Origin: Lactifluus volemus
Lineage: Eukaryota; Basidiomycota; Agaricomycetes; Russulales; Russulaceae
Length of the DNA stretch: 64,000 nucleotides
Reading direction: 5' to 3'
Assembly (NCBI GenBank): GCA_022376515.1
Contig: WTXI01000071.1
Location: forward strand, 105,421 to 169,420
Below, in pieces: positions 1 to 10,679 of the stretch. The position numbers were made by a program, and so were the translations under genes. Within the stretch, counting starts at the first letter, position 1. The number at the start of each line of letters is the position of its first letter. The notes under the pieces were generated by a model that was given only the letters and a program-made list of their open reading frames with translations, did not search any database and had not been told where the DNA came from.

Positions 1-124
1 CTTGTAATTTCGCATTTGGAGTACTGGCAACAAACCATAGGCACTCATACACTTATGTGTTTTTATACCTGTGCGGTCGTGCCAAATATTACCAAATATA
101 GTCCTCGACAACTCCACCCAACAT

Positions 125-776
125 ATGCCGTCGCTTGCCCGCTACATTCGCGGTATTCGCGCCGTTGGGATCAAAGAATGGTGGCATCAGTTGCAATATA
201 TAGGTGATGTGAAGGCCGGCACATTAGTGGGCTCTGATCAGTATGTCCTCCATTTCCTCGTAGGGCGTTTATCTGACATGACCGCATAGGTTCGGAAATC
301 GTTACTTTGAGAATCTCAACGCAGAACAAGAAGTGCCTGGTACAGCTCTCCGTCCTTTTCCTTTATCCATATTCGTGATTTCGTTGACCAGTCTACAGGC
401 CGTCATCGTTGGGTCGACTTTGCCCAGGTTGGTCTCTCTCACAGCAACAATCCACGTCGTCAAGCACTGAAAACGAAATCTTTATTCTCGTAGCATGAAT
501 ACCACGCCTCGCAAGTGCCCCCAGAATGGCACGCGTGGCTTTCCCACATTCGAAAGGAACCCCCGTCTCAGGACGCGATCGTGCAAAATCTGACGCCCTC
601 GTGGAAGGCGGTGCGTCGCCTTTCTTTAGATTTACTACCCAGCTCATACGTGCCCGCAGCCATGGGTTGAGAACCTAACTGGTACCCGTGGTGCATACCG
701 CAGCTACAATACCACCAAGGCCAAGATTGAAGCATGGCAACCCAAAGTGGCCCCACGCGGTGCACCCCTCAAATAG
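125..776 (+). CDS. NDUFA12: NADH:ubiquinone oxidoreductase (complex I) NDUFA12-type accessory subunit
   Basis: This is an accessory subunit of respiratory complex I in the mitochondrial inner membrane. Proposed exons are 125-240, 290-339, 399-427, 494-614 and 643-776, all GT-AG. They join in frame to 149 codons plus stop, close to the usual family length of about 145 residues. Family landmarks seen in order are DVKAGTLVGSDQFGNRYFEN, PGRHRWVDFAQ, VPPEWHAWLSHIR, TGTRGAYRSYNTT and IEAWQPK. No exon alone is longer than about 45 residues, so the gene is easily missed without splicing. The donor of the last intron (GTCGCC at 615) is weak and is the least certain junction. The start is the ATG in front of PSLARYIRG. 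It converges on the L-2-hydroxyglutarate dehydrogenase gene, with stop codons only 47 bp apart. Confidence 0.9.
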
Positions 777-823
777 ACCACGTGTACCTTAGAAATCTGT
801 TATCATATTTCTTCCTGAGACAA

Positions 824-2433
824 TTAGGACCGTCGTTCAAACATGCCAACTAACATATCCTCTACAATCATCTCTGCCAAAGCCAGACTTGAAGTGAGAC
901 CAGGACTTTCGATACCCAAAAGGCTGATCATTGGTGCTGTTCCATCTCTTTCGTCCGCGTAGTCTGTGCGTACTACAAAGTCCTGGAACGGTGCCCCCGG
1001 AGGCGCAAGTTTCGGACGAATGCCGACATAATCTGGCTGAAAACCTTCCGGCTCCACCCCTGGTAAATACCGCGAAACGGCCGCATACATCGAGCGCGCA
1101 CGTTGTGCATCAGTAGAGAGATGCGCCTCCCACACGTCTTCATCTCGAGTTGCACTGTGGGGTACAGAGAGCCAATCAATGTCTGGTCCAAAACGCACGT
1201 TGCCAGCCATGTCGAGTGTGAGGTGTGTACCAAGAGAGTGAAATGAGGCCCCCTTGATCGCCGATGCTTCCTCTGCGGGATAAACGAGATGAGAGATACG
1301 TCGTATACCTGGACCACGATACGTAGCGTATGCACCACGCGCATAGTAAAGCGGAACGCGTCGGGACGGCGGGAGGATCTCGTTGAGCACGCTAGTGGCG
1401 CCAAGGCCCGCGGCGTTGATCAACAACCTTGCAAAGGTGGCATCGGGGTTGCCTGCTGCGTTCTCTTTGGAACTCGTGACTGTTTGCACGATCCAGCCGG
1501 GCTCCCCTTCCGTAGATGCATCGATTCGCACCGCCCGCGTTGCATATGCGATGATACCTGCCGCCTCTTCGACGTCCTTTTCGAGATGACAGAGCAGTGT
1601 TGCAGAGTCCACGATTCCCGTCGAGGGACTCCACAGCGCAGCGGTGATCTCACGTGCGAGATTCGGCACGCGCTCGCGAGCAGCGTCGCCGTTAAGCATT
1701 TCCGTCGGTAGCACTTGCGTATGGGTAGAATCATCCCAGCGCGGGGGTGCGCTCATGACCCGAGCTTTTGCATGTAACGTGGTGAGGTACCCCCGCTGCT
1801 CCTCGCGTCCCACCACCAATTTCCCCAGTCGCTGGAAGGGAACGTTGTGCTTGGCACAGTATGCATACAGCATTTGGCGTCCGCGCAAACATAGACGCGT
1901 TTTGAGCGAATTGGGTGGGTAGTAAAGTCCTGCTTGCTGAACTTGAGGGGGGCAAGGAAAAAAAAACAACATTTGAGCCTCGTACCAGCATGAATGACTT
2001 CAGAATTACGCGAGCTGTGGACTCAACACACGTCGTCAAGGGCCCTCACAAAATTTCAAAAAGAATGGATGGATAAACACCTCGTCTCCTCCCCTAGACG
2101 GGTATGCCGCTCAATCAGTATCGTCGATTTGTCTGGAAAACGTCGCAAAAGGGCGCGTGCGACCGCGAGTCCAACCACACCTCGTATTTTCGGACGACAA
2201 AGGATTTTAAACATGTGTAAGTCAGTGAACACTTGAATATGAGCAACGCTCGGACACACACACACACACCTCCACCGATGACGATGTGATCCACTGCAGC
2301 CTCGGGTGACTAGTTTTACATGATTCATATAATAGAAAGACGTCATGCAAGGTGATTGACGCCAGCGAACCTTAAACTTGTACCGCCCTGCACTGTTCAA
2401 GGATGTTGTCAGGCCGCGGATGACAGTCTGCAT
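824..2433 (-). CDS. L-2-hydroxyglutarate dehydrogenase-like FAD oxidoreductase, mitochondrial
   Basis: This FAD enzyme of the DAO fold would oxidise L-2-hydroxyglutarate to 2-oxoglutarate, a metabolite-repair reaction in mitochondria. Proposed exons are 2371-2433, 2270-2309, 2081-2180, 1986-2014 and 824-1929, totalling 445 residues in frame. The dinucleotide-binding loop is split by intron 2 and reads VDHIVIGGG|VVGLAVARAL. The family signature GEET|SSRNSEVIHAG|LYYPPNSLKT is split by introns 3 and 4 and becomes perfect after splicing. The C-terminal part has YARGAYATY, GPDIDWL and LLGIESPGLTSSLALA, as expected. The first 21 residues are basic and hydroxylated with no acidic residue, which fits a mitochondrial presequence. 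The donor of intron 2 lies in a GT microsatellite. The reaction is assigned from family knowledge. Confidence 0.9.
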
Positions 2434-2884
2434 TTTATTTGTCGCGTGAAAGAGTGTAGCGAGGGCAATGCGGAGATAGTAAAGCGTAGTCCATGTTGTC
2501 AGCCTCGCGTGGCAGTCGTCATCATCGCTTCTTTGCCTCGTGCCCCTTTTGTCCTTCCCCTTGGACCTTTTTTCTCAGCAGTCTCTAATCCAACCTTTTT
2601 GTATCCAAGTCAGATCCAAGGGGTAAAAGAGGATAAACACAATGTTCCACTGCGCCGAGCTCTCTGCCAAACCTCCCAATTCTACAGTAGGGACGTGAAC
2701 TGGCGCAAAAGATCATTCTTATCGAGTGCCTTTGGCGCTCGAAGTGCTGCGGGGGGCCAATGGAATTGGAAAAAAATAGTCCCGCCGCCGCATCTGGCGA
2801 TTAGGATTCGCTTGACAGGCAGGCCAGGGCAGGCCATATATCGATTCCCATGCCCCACTTTTGATTTCTTTGAACCCATAGACG
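2434..2884. promoter_or_regulatory. divergent intergenic region
   Basis: This 450 bp gap lies between the starts of the dehydrogenase (reverse) and the glycosidase (forward), so it should hold both promoters. A TATATC stretch lies about 50 bp before the glycosidase ATG, near 2836. An open frame from 2356 to 2973 crosses the gap but has no recognisable family and no codon pattern I trust. Confidence 0.4.
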
Positions 2885-4489
2885 ATGTATCGACTCCCCA
2901 TTTGTACCACAGTATTCGCCCTCGCCCTGCTTCCAGTTGTATCCTTCGCCGCAGTACCCCACCAGTACCTTGAAAAGGTCATGAACACTACGCTTCTGCA
3001 ACTCGTGAGGGAGAATGCGGTCAACATCTCAACCCACAGGTATGTCTCCCCCGCTTGGGCTGATTGATATGTTGTCTGATTCCCAACCGCGGCGTCAAAA
3101 AAGTTGGGAGATTGGCACGCTCGCCGAAGCGCTAACGGAAGCAGAGTGGCCGATGCTTTCCACTTTTATGGCGGGATCGGTGCCCCCTCCGGCACGGCTT
3201 CCCTGGTGGGAGAGCGCTTCCGACGTATTAACAATCGCAGAAACGTGAGTGTTCTCTCCGACAACTCCCTTCCACTCCCATCCCCCCCCCGCGATGTACT
3301 GACTGTGCATACCCAGAACCATCAACCAAAAAGTCAATGGAAAACTTCCCCTTACCGATGGTCAGGGGGCTGTGGGTGATCCGGCAAGTAAGACCCCATT
3401 TCTGTTTGTTTTGTCCAAAGCTGTTTCTAATACGCCCGTCGACGGTGCTACTCCCCACGAACGAATAGGTCTGGGACAAGCCGTGCTTCTGCGCAACTGG
3501 ACACGAACAGACCTCACGGATATGCGATTCTCGATTGCTGCCGGGGAACAACTCCAGTATCTTCTGAACGTCGCGCCGCACTCAGCCTCGGGTGCCATCT
3601 CTCATCGAGAAGACCAAGTCGAACTGTGGTGCGTCTTCTCCCTGGATTCATTCTACCCCAAGTCTCAGGCAGAGGCAGAGCCGCTAACATGCCGTCTCGC
3701 ACGTTTGCAAACTAGGTCAGACTTTGTGTACATGGCTCCACCATTCATCGCCTACTTTGGTGCGCTGCAGAATGACAGCGGAGGAAAGGCGTTATTGCAG
3801 ACCGCGTACGATCAGGTTCGCTTGTACCGTGATGCTCTGTTCGACTCGAATGCAAGTCTGTGGCGGCACATAGCCATGGGGTCTATGGTGGATTCTGGTC
3901 ATTGGGCTACCGGTACGCAGGATATTTTGCTGTCACGAACTGACTGAGAAAGGAGCCCATGCTGAACCTCCCGAAACGTAGGGAATGGTTGGGCGGCGGC
4001 TGGTGCGATGCGCGTCCTGACCACGATCAATCAGTCCAGCTTCTCATCGCAGTTGCGGTCACAACAAAGTGATCTCGTACGCTGGGTAGACGAGATACTC
4101 ACGGGCGTGTGGAAACACCAGGTAAAGCTACGGGCCTTTCCTCGATGGTCCAAGGTTCGACTGTGACTGAAGGAAAGGTTTTGGATTTCCCGTAGCAGAG
4201 CAACGGAACGCTTTTGAACTACATCGACCAACCAAATTCGTTCGCGGACTCGTCATCAACGGCTTTGCTCGCAGCGACCTCGTTCCGGTACAGCGCTTTC
4301 ACGAACGATTCAAAGCACGATGACGCTGCCACGCGAGCGATGAATCTCGTATTCGACAGCTTGGATAAGAACGGTTGGTTGCTCAACACCGTCGACCCCG
4401 AAAAGGTGGTTTCGCCAGACTTGAACGGGGCGCATAGCCCTGAAGGACAATCCTTTGTTTTGCTTCTCACGGCCGCGTGGGCGGCGTAA
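2885..4489 (+). CDS. secreted GH88/GH105-like six-hairpin glycosidase, copy 1
   Basis: This looks like a secreted unsaturated-glycuronyl hydrolase-type enzyme, a family that removes unsaturated uronic acids from pectin or rhamnogalacturonan fragments. Substrate is inferred from family only. Proposed exons are 2885-3039, 3104-3244, 3317-3387, 3469-3628, 3716-3912, 3982-4121 and 4196-4489, giving 385 residues in frame. The first 22 residues form a signal peptide (hydrophobic run FALALLPVVSFAA). Conserved blocks shared with the 40.7 kb copy are SWEIGTLAEALTE, SDFVYMAPPFIAYFGAL, HWATGNGWAAAGAMRVL and AHSPEGQSFVLLL. The Asp in WSDFVYMAPPF is the likely catalytic acid by analogy to GH105. It has two introns (after codon parts at 3628 and 3912) that the other copy lacks. 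A final intron using GTAAGT at about 4488 is possible but would change only the last residue or two. Confidence 0.8.
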
Positions 4490-4763
4490 GTTATTATTAG
4501 CTTACAGGGTCTAGTTTTTCTGGAATCGTACGGACAGGACTCGGACTCGGAGTTGACGTTTTATTTGATGACCTGTATGTACGACAGCACGAGGTGTATA
4601 AGACAATGTAGAACTAGAGTATACATTTGGGATGCCACGTAGTTGAGTGATTCGTGGTCCGAGGTTCCGAGAATGATACTATAGTTTCACGTGAAAAGCC
4701 GGCGCTTGTGTTTGTCCCGAACCCGTCTTGTTTCATATCTTTATAACTTACCACCGACAAGAC

Positions 4764-6922
4764 ATGACTTCAAAGCAACTGAAAGAGTTCACTCTCGAAG
4801 AGGTTTCAGAAGTACGTGACTATTTGCGTTGAGTGCCGAGTCACTCATCACCTTGCCACCTCATTAGCATAACAAAGAGGGCGACGTGGTACGCTCCCTA
4901 GTCCCTAGTTCTTGATTCGAAGCCTACAGGCGTCATTTCTTTCAGTGGATTATCGTCGATTCGCGGGTGTACGATGTATCCAAATTTGCCAACCTTCACC
5001 CGGGAGGGGCTGCTGTATTACTCGCAGACCCAATAGGTAAATCCATTATTTCTATCGTCGGTGGGAAGTAGCTCAGAAGAAGTGATAACAGCGGGGAAAG
5101 ACGCTACCGATGCATTTTTTGGTCTGCACCGACAAGAAGTGCTATATCGTCCGCAATACGCGCGCTTGCAGATTGGTGCCGTCAAGGGCCAGGAACCGCA
5201 AATAAAGCCACTCGCGCCGGACGCCATCTCTCAAGTCCCATATGCAGAGCCGACGTGGCTCACCCCTGGCTTCTCTAGTCCATACCATAACGAGAACCAT
5301 CGACGGTTCCAGAAGGCCATGCGAAAGTTGGTTAACGAGGTTGTCTTGCCCGACGCGATTCGCTGCGAGGAGAATGGAAAGCGTATTTCGCAAGAGGTTG
5401 TGGATAAACTCGGGTGCGTCTAGTACCTGGCATGTGTCTTTTACAGACGCGCCGATTCTGTTGGCAGGGAAACGAACATTATCGGCATGCGTCTGGGCCC
5501 TGGGAAACATCTGAAGGGCAAGACGCTCCTGGGCGGTGTAATTAAACCGGAAGAGTTTGACCATTTCCATGAAGTTAGTAGTTGGACTCTCACTTTCATC
5601 CTCCTCTGAACTGATACTCGCCCAGCTCATCATCAACACCGAGCTTGCACGGTGCGGCACACGTGGCTCCATGGACGGCCTAGTCGCCGGCGGGGTCATC
5701 GGTCTGCCACCCGTCCTCAACTTTGGAGCACCAGAGTTGCAAGCCAAGATCGTGCCAGATGTCTTGGCAGGCAAGAAGTTCATTTGTTTGGCGATAAGCG
5801 AGGCGTTCGCGGGAAGCGATGTCGGCGGCATGCAGACGTACGCTCACAAAGACGGGAATGAGTGGGTCATCTCGGGCACCAAAAAGTACTCACGTCGTTC
5901 ATCGAATCTGGTGGCCTGCCTTCCCCCCCGCTGATGCGTTATGCGAACAGATGGATAACGAATGGCACGTTCGCAGATTACTTCACCGTTGGTTGTAGAA
6001 CGGAGAGCGGGTATACCGTCATCCTTGTGCCACGCTCAGACGGGGTTTCCACCAAGCCAATGAAGACTGCGTACTCCGCCACAGCAGGCACGGCGTTCGT
6101 GATGTTTGACAAGGTTCGGGTGCCATTGTCAAACACGCTCGGTAAGGAAGGCAAGGGCATGTCTGTCATTCTCAGCAACTTCAACCACGAGCGGTGGATG
6201 ATTCTTTCCATGGGCCTGAGTACACACCGTCTAATCGTAGAAGAGTGCCTCAAGTGAGTTTCCCGCCCCCGCCCCGCTTCCGTTCCTGCTGTTTGACTAA
6301 CGATTCCCGTCGCCCGCCACACAGATGGTCGAATCAACGCCAAGCATTTGGGAAACCGCTGAGTAGTCAAGCCGTCATCCGCTCAAAGCTAGCCCAAATG
6401 GTCGCACGTGTTGAGTCTGCACAGAGCTGGCTCGAGAACGTGACACACCAAATGAACAATGTCCGTCTTTTTTGATGCAAACCGTCCTTTTCTCCACTGC
6501 CGTCTGAAATTGGGGGACCCGTTCATAGATGTCATACGCGGAACAGTCTGAAAAGCTTGCTGGTTCAATCGCCCTCCTCAAGCAGTAAGCGGTCTTTTCT
6601 GTTTTTGTTCTTTTTATGTAATATCTGTGCCTTGGCGCGTGGTTGCGTTTGTAGGTATGTGTCAAGCACGGGAAGAGCTACCGCCCAAGATGCGGCGCAA
6701 ATATTCGGCGGACGGTCTGTCACCCAATCCGGCATGGGCAAGTTGATTGAGAATGTGGGTCGTCGGTTTTTTCACCAGTTGGATACTAAAAAAACGCGAC
6801 TTTTGACGCAGTATCATCGCACATCGCCGTACGACGCGATCTTGGGTGGTGCAGAGGACGTGTTGGGCGACCTTGGGGTGCGGCAGGCACTCAGGAAAAT
6901 GCCTAGAAATTCTCGACTGTAA
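4764..6922 (+). CDS. cytochrome b5 domain-acyl-CoA dehydrogenase fusion
   Basis: This is a flavin acyl-CoA dehydrogenase with an N-terminal cytochrome b5 domain, a fusion common in fungi and likely used in fatty-acyl oxidation. Proposed exons are 4764-4811, 4868-4888, 4946-5036, 5077-5413, 5447-5573, 5626-5885, 5951-6253, 6325-6460, 6529-6584, 6655-6754 and 6812-6922, closing in frame at 529 residues. The b5 domain (about residues 1-85) has the haem motif LHPGG and the second ligand region FFGLHRQEVL. The dehydrogenase part has LIINTELARCGTRGS, LAISEAFAGSDVGGM, WITNGTFADYF, FNHERW and WSNQRQAFGKPL, and ends with AILGGAEDVLGDLGVRQA. Electron acceptor and substrate chain length cannot be read from the sequence. 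A TATAA-like stretch lies near 4740, about 25 bp before the ATG. Confidence 0.9.
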
Positions 6923-7583
6923 CTCGCTCCGGGCGTGCATGCTGGTCATAGACCACCTCCGAGATGAGATATCCATTTAACGAAACACAGTATATTCTAA
7001 GTGGGAGTGGCCTTTGTGTATCATTATTATTTGCTGCCGATTGTCGGCGCTCTCATATCAGTAGCCGTAAGGCCGGGTTTACACGCAGCTATGTAATAAC
7101 AGAATTACTCAGTACAGTACAGCTACTGTACAATCGACAAGATTCCATTTTGCTCTGCTTTCAAACAAACTATATGCCAGAAATGTGTTATTCGGCCATG
7201 CCGCATTTGGGAATGGTTTGTTTGTACCAGCTCCAAATGTAAACAAAAATAGCAAAACGAAGTCTGATAACAAGGCTTGTAGGGCTGTGTCCTGTCACTG
7301 GATAAATTTTCAAAACTGGAATCATTTCCCATTACATCACTCATGTATCTAACCTCGCAGACGATGTTGAATCTGGAAGGTCACAGGAGAGGGAGCCCAA
7401 GGACGTGACGCCCACGGCCGTTACTTAGTATGATACCACTTTGGGTTTCTCAGTGACTGATGTTGGCCACGTGTGCGAGTCGAGCTGTGTCCCGTACTCG
7501 AAAGTTCATCAGCCCACTTCAAGGCTCCTCGATCGAACAGTATCGGCCATTCAGAACCTTTGGCGTTCCTCTGATCACAATAG
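6923..7583. other. intergenic, no gene seen
   Basis: The stretch holds no supported gene. From about 7490 on it is homologous to the upstream flanks of the two reverse-strand F-box genes, for example the block CGAAAGTTCATCAGCCCACT at 7499, so the F-box promoter region was duplicated with the gene. Confidence 0.5.
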
Positions 7584-9110
7584 ATGGTGGCCCTTCTGAT
7601 ACCTGAAATACGGGACGAGGTGTTGAACGCTCAGGCTACTGGAAGGAATCGTACAGTCCCTCTCAATTCCTTGCGCCCACAACGATTTACTTACCTATGT
7701 GCTCTAGGCGAGAATTCCCCACGTGTGGAAATCGGAGCGCTTCCAGATGAAATCCTCCTAAACATCTTCGACTTCTGCCGAGTGACCGTGGCTCTTGCTG
7801 CGACTGTCGAGTCATGGCAGTGGCCAAAGACATGGCATAAGCTGGTGCACGTATGCCAAAGATGGCGATACGTCGTGTTTTCATCCCCACTCAGCCTCGA
7901 TCTACGCCTTTACTGCACCAATGATACTGCTGTGAAGGAGATGTTGAATGTCTGGCCGCCCTTTCCTATCGAAATTAATTCTTCCAATCTTGGGGATAAC
8001 ATCGTGGCTGCACTCGAGCACCATGATCGCATATGCCAAATCAATCTCCTTTTAACCAAGTCGGAATTTGAGAGATTGGCCACAGTAGTGATGCAGAAGC
8101 CATTCCCTATACTCACAACTCTTCACCTCTCGACGCACTGGTCTGAGCATATGCCAGTGCTTTTCGATATGTTCCTAGGGGGCTCTGCCCCACGTCTACG
8201 GTCACTCTGTTTGTATGGCCTTATACTTCCGGCCTTGCCCCAACTCTTTTTGTCTTGCAACGACCTTTCCGAGCTCCGACTTCATATGTCTGATATTGGT
8301 GACAGTTCACCTGAGGCAATGGCCACAGGTCTCTCCGCCTTGACCAGGCTCACACACCTTAACATCCAGTTCGGACAATCCGGGACCATCCGACGTCCGC
8401 CCCCACTGGCACCCACACGCGCACTCCTCCCCGCTCTCACCCAGTTCGAGTTTCGTGGTGCCAACGAGTACTTGGAGGACCTCCTGATTAGAATTGATAC
8501 CCCTCAACTCGAAGGTCTCAAGGCCATGTTCCATCAAAACGTCCTTGACATCCGACAGGTCATTTCTCACACACGGACGTTTGGGCCGTTCGACCGTGCG
8601 GATGTGACATTTGGGCATTATAGGGTCAACCTCGAACTTTCTCAGTCAGAGGAGACAGATCCCCGCAAATCGCTCGAGCTGGGAGTCATAGAGGACTCGG
8701 ACGCGCCAGGTCAACAAGTCTCGTCTATGGCACAAATATGCACTCAGTCTTCGTCCCTACTTTCCGGGATAACAAGACTCGATATCGGAAGCGATGCCCT
8801 TTCAGCGTGGGACGATTTGGAGGACCTGATGGACAATCCTGAATGGCTAGTAGTTTTCCGCCAGTTCACTGCTGTTCAGACGCTGTGTTTATTTGGCAGG
8901 ATATACATCGTATCTTCGTTGCGACTCGGAGGACACACCGGCGAGCAAAGTGTCACCGAGGTATTATTATCACCTGAACTTCAACATCTCTACCTTTACC
9001 GAAGCGATTGTCGAGACGAACTCGAGGAAACGTTAGAGCTATTCGTCGCTGCACGTCAGCAATCCGATCACCCTGTCGCGATTCACCGCCTGCCATACAA
9101 TTGTGATTGA
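7584..9110 (+). CDS. F-box protein, paralogue 1
   Basis: This is a probable substrate receptor of an SCF ubiquitin ligase. Exons 7584-7650 and 7708-9110 give 489 residues. The F-box core is near residues 26-70 (IGALPDEILLNIFDFCR, then WHKLVHVCQRWRYVVFSSP). The rest is a leucine-rich, weakly repetitive region (LRSLCLYGLILPALPQL, LSELRLHMSD, LTHLNIQF) of the kind found in large basidiomycete F-box families. The 57 nt intron is proposed because it gives all three paralogues the same frame; without it this copy still reads open but the other two are shifted. Its 3' end has a CTTAC branch-like site before CTCTAG. The target of the protein is unknown. Confidence 0.78.
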   Translation: MVALLIPEIRDEVLNAQATGRNRTVPLNSLRPQRFTYLCALGENSPRVEIGALPDEILLNIFDFCRVTVALAATVESWQWPKTWHKLVHVCQRWRYVVFSSPLSLDLRLYCTNDTAVKEMLNVWPPFPIEINSSNLGDNIVAALEHHDRICQINLLLTKSEFERLATVVMQKPFPILTTLHLSTHWSEHMPVLFDMFLGGSAPRLRSLCLYGLILPALPQLFLSCNDLSELRLHMSDIGDSSPEAMATGLSALTRLTHLNIQFGQSGTIRRPPPLAPTRALLPALTQFEFRGANEYLEDLLIRIDTPQLEGLKAMFHQNVLDIRQVISHTRTFGPFDRADVTFGHYRVNLELSQSEETDPRKSLELGVIEDSDAPGQQVSSMAQICTQSSSLLSGITRLDIGSDALSAWDDLEDLMDNPEWLVVFRQFTAVQTLCLFGRIYIVSSLRLGGHTGEQSVTEVLLSPELQHLYLYRSDCRDELEETLELFVAARQQSDHPVAIHRLPYNCD

Positions 9111-10679
9111 GATCAGTGGCGCGAGTCAATTGGTGCTTTTTGGCGTTCTTTCTATCTTTACTAACCTCGTTCTACAATCTTTGATGTACGCCAGTTGTTT
9201 CATGCCTTCGAACGGTGCCATGTTCACAGTGATACGAAATGTTCGATTAACATGGATGTCTGTCAGAACAGTACCAACGACCACCAGGCACCGTGAACCA
9301 ACTATATTTTACTAGTGTTCAAAATAAAACTATGCCGCAGACTACATCGTGCAATAGCTGGACTAAGGAGGCTTACAACATTATCGCGGCAAACGTTTCG
9401 GAGTGGAAATCCGAAAATCGAGGGCCAGTGTGGTACCAGTGTATTGGAATGCCGCTGATTGCAATGACGTTAACTTGTTCGTACACGCGGCTGCTTGATC
9501 TCATTGCGATAAACGCATCACTTACTTATGGCAATATTGCTACTCTCCGAGTCGCTGTCTTATCACCTACATCTAAGCAAGCCATGGGTGACAAAAGCAA
9601 CTTGAAGGCTCAATGTCACCAAGTTAGCAAGGGACGGGACCACCTATCGTGATCGCAGTGTTCGACTCGGGAGGACTCGGAGTGGTGTGATCACCTTTCA
9701 GATACTGGGCCTGTACCAAGGCCTGTACGAACGAGACATGGTCTGCGGCACTGGCAGGCCACGGCGAGAAAGACAATCTCACCGAACACCTTGAATCACT
9801 GGTAATTGGTATTGGTACTGGGAGAAGAACGGAATGCCACTGGTCCGGGCAACGTCGCGGGCCCGCCGGGAATGGCAAAAAATTAGACCCACTCATCCAA
9901 AGATTTCAAACACAAACCATCGTTCCCAGTCCGATAGAAACTTTTGCGTAGATTTGACAATGTCCTTCCGTGAGATATGGTTAGGATCTATATCAACCGA
10001 ATTTAGATGTTCAACTGACAGGTGATATACTTGAGCGAGGTCGGGGATGTGCGTAGCAATTGAACTGGCAAGAGCTTGTCTAGATTCAGAACATGGGTCA
10101 CCGGTCTACCATGACAGCCTTGACAGGCGTGACGGAGCGATGACAGAGGTCTCAGAGCGGAAAGGAGACAACCTATCAGTATTAATACAGAAATTCCCTC
10201 TCTCACTCGCTCCGGGTCTGATACCAGGCCAGGCGTATCTCGGGGATTCCCAGCTATTCAAGTTGAACATTTAGCGGTAACAACAATGACAACCGTACGG
10301 GGTTACAAGGGTGGGACTATGATAGCACGGGAGCCATCTCCGCCCTCGCTGGCTTCAGGACATCCACCCTAACACATGTACTAGGCTACTAGTATTACCT
10401 TCAACAGTACGTTGAATCCACGTCACAAGCAAGACTCGTGAATGTTGTAATGGACATCGAGTCACGGCATGAATGTCATGGGCAACAAGTTGGTTTGCGA
10501 ATCTGGTTTGACGCACACATCCATGTTTATCAAAATATTCCGTATTACTGTGAACATGGCACAGTCTGAAGGCATTATAATAAATAACTGGGGTATAGCG
10601 CTGCAAAGATGGTATGTATTGTAGACAACCGAAGTCAGTGAAAGATAGAAGGGCGCCAAACAGCACCGATCGACTCACG
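9111..10679. other. F-box 3' flanks and duplicated intergenic DNA
   Basis: There is no gene I can support. The part from about 9498 is homologous, with indels, to 12580-13400. A shared block is TTGCGATAAACGCATCACTT (9507 and 12588). A second conserved block encloses a short non-coding stretch around 10047-10270. Confidence 0.5.

Noticed and set aside
2356..2973. 205-codon forward open frame
   Set aside because: It overlaps the first exon of the dehydrogenase and the signal peptide of the glycosidase in other frames and resembles no family.
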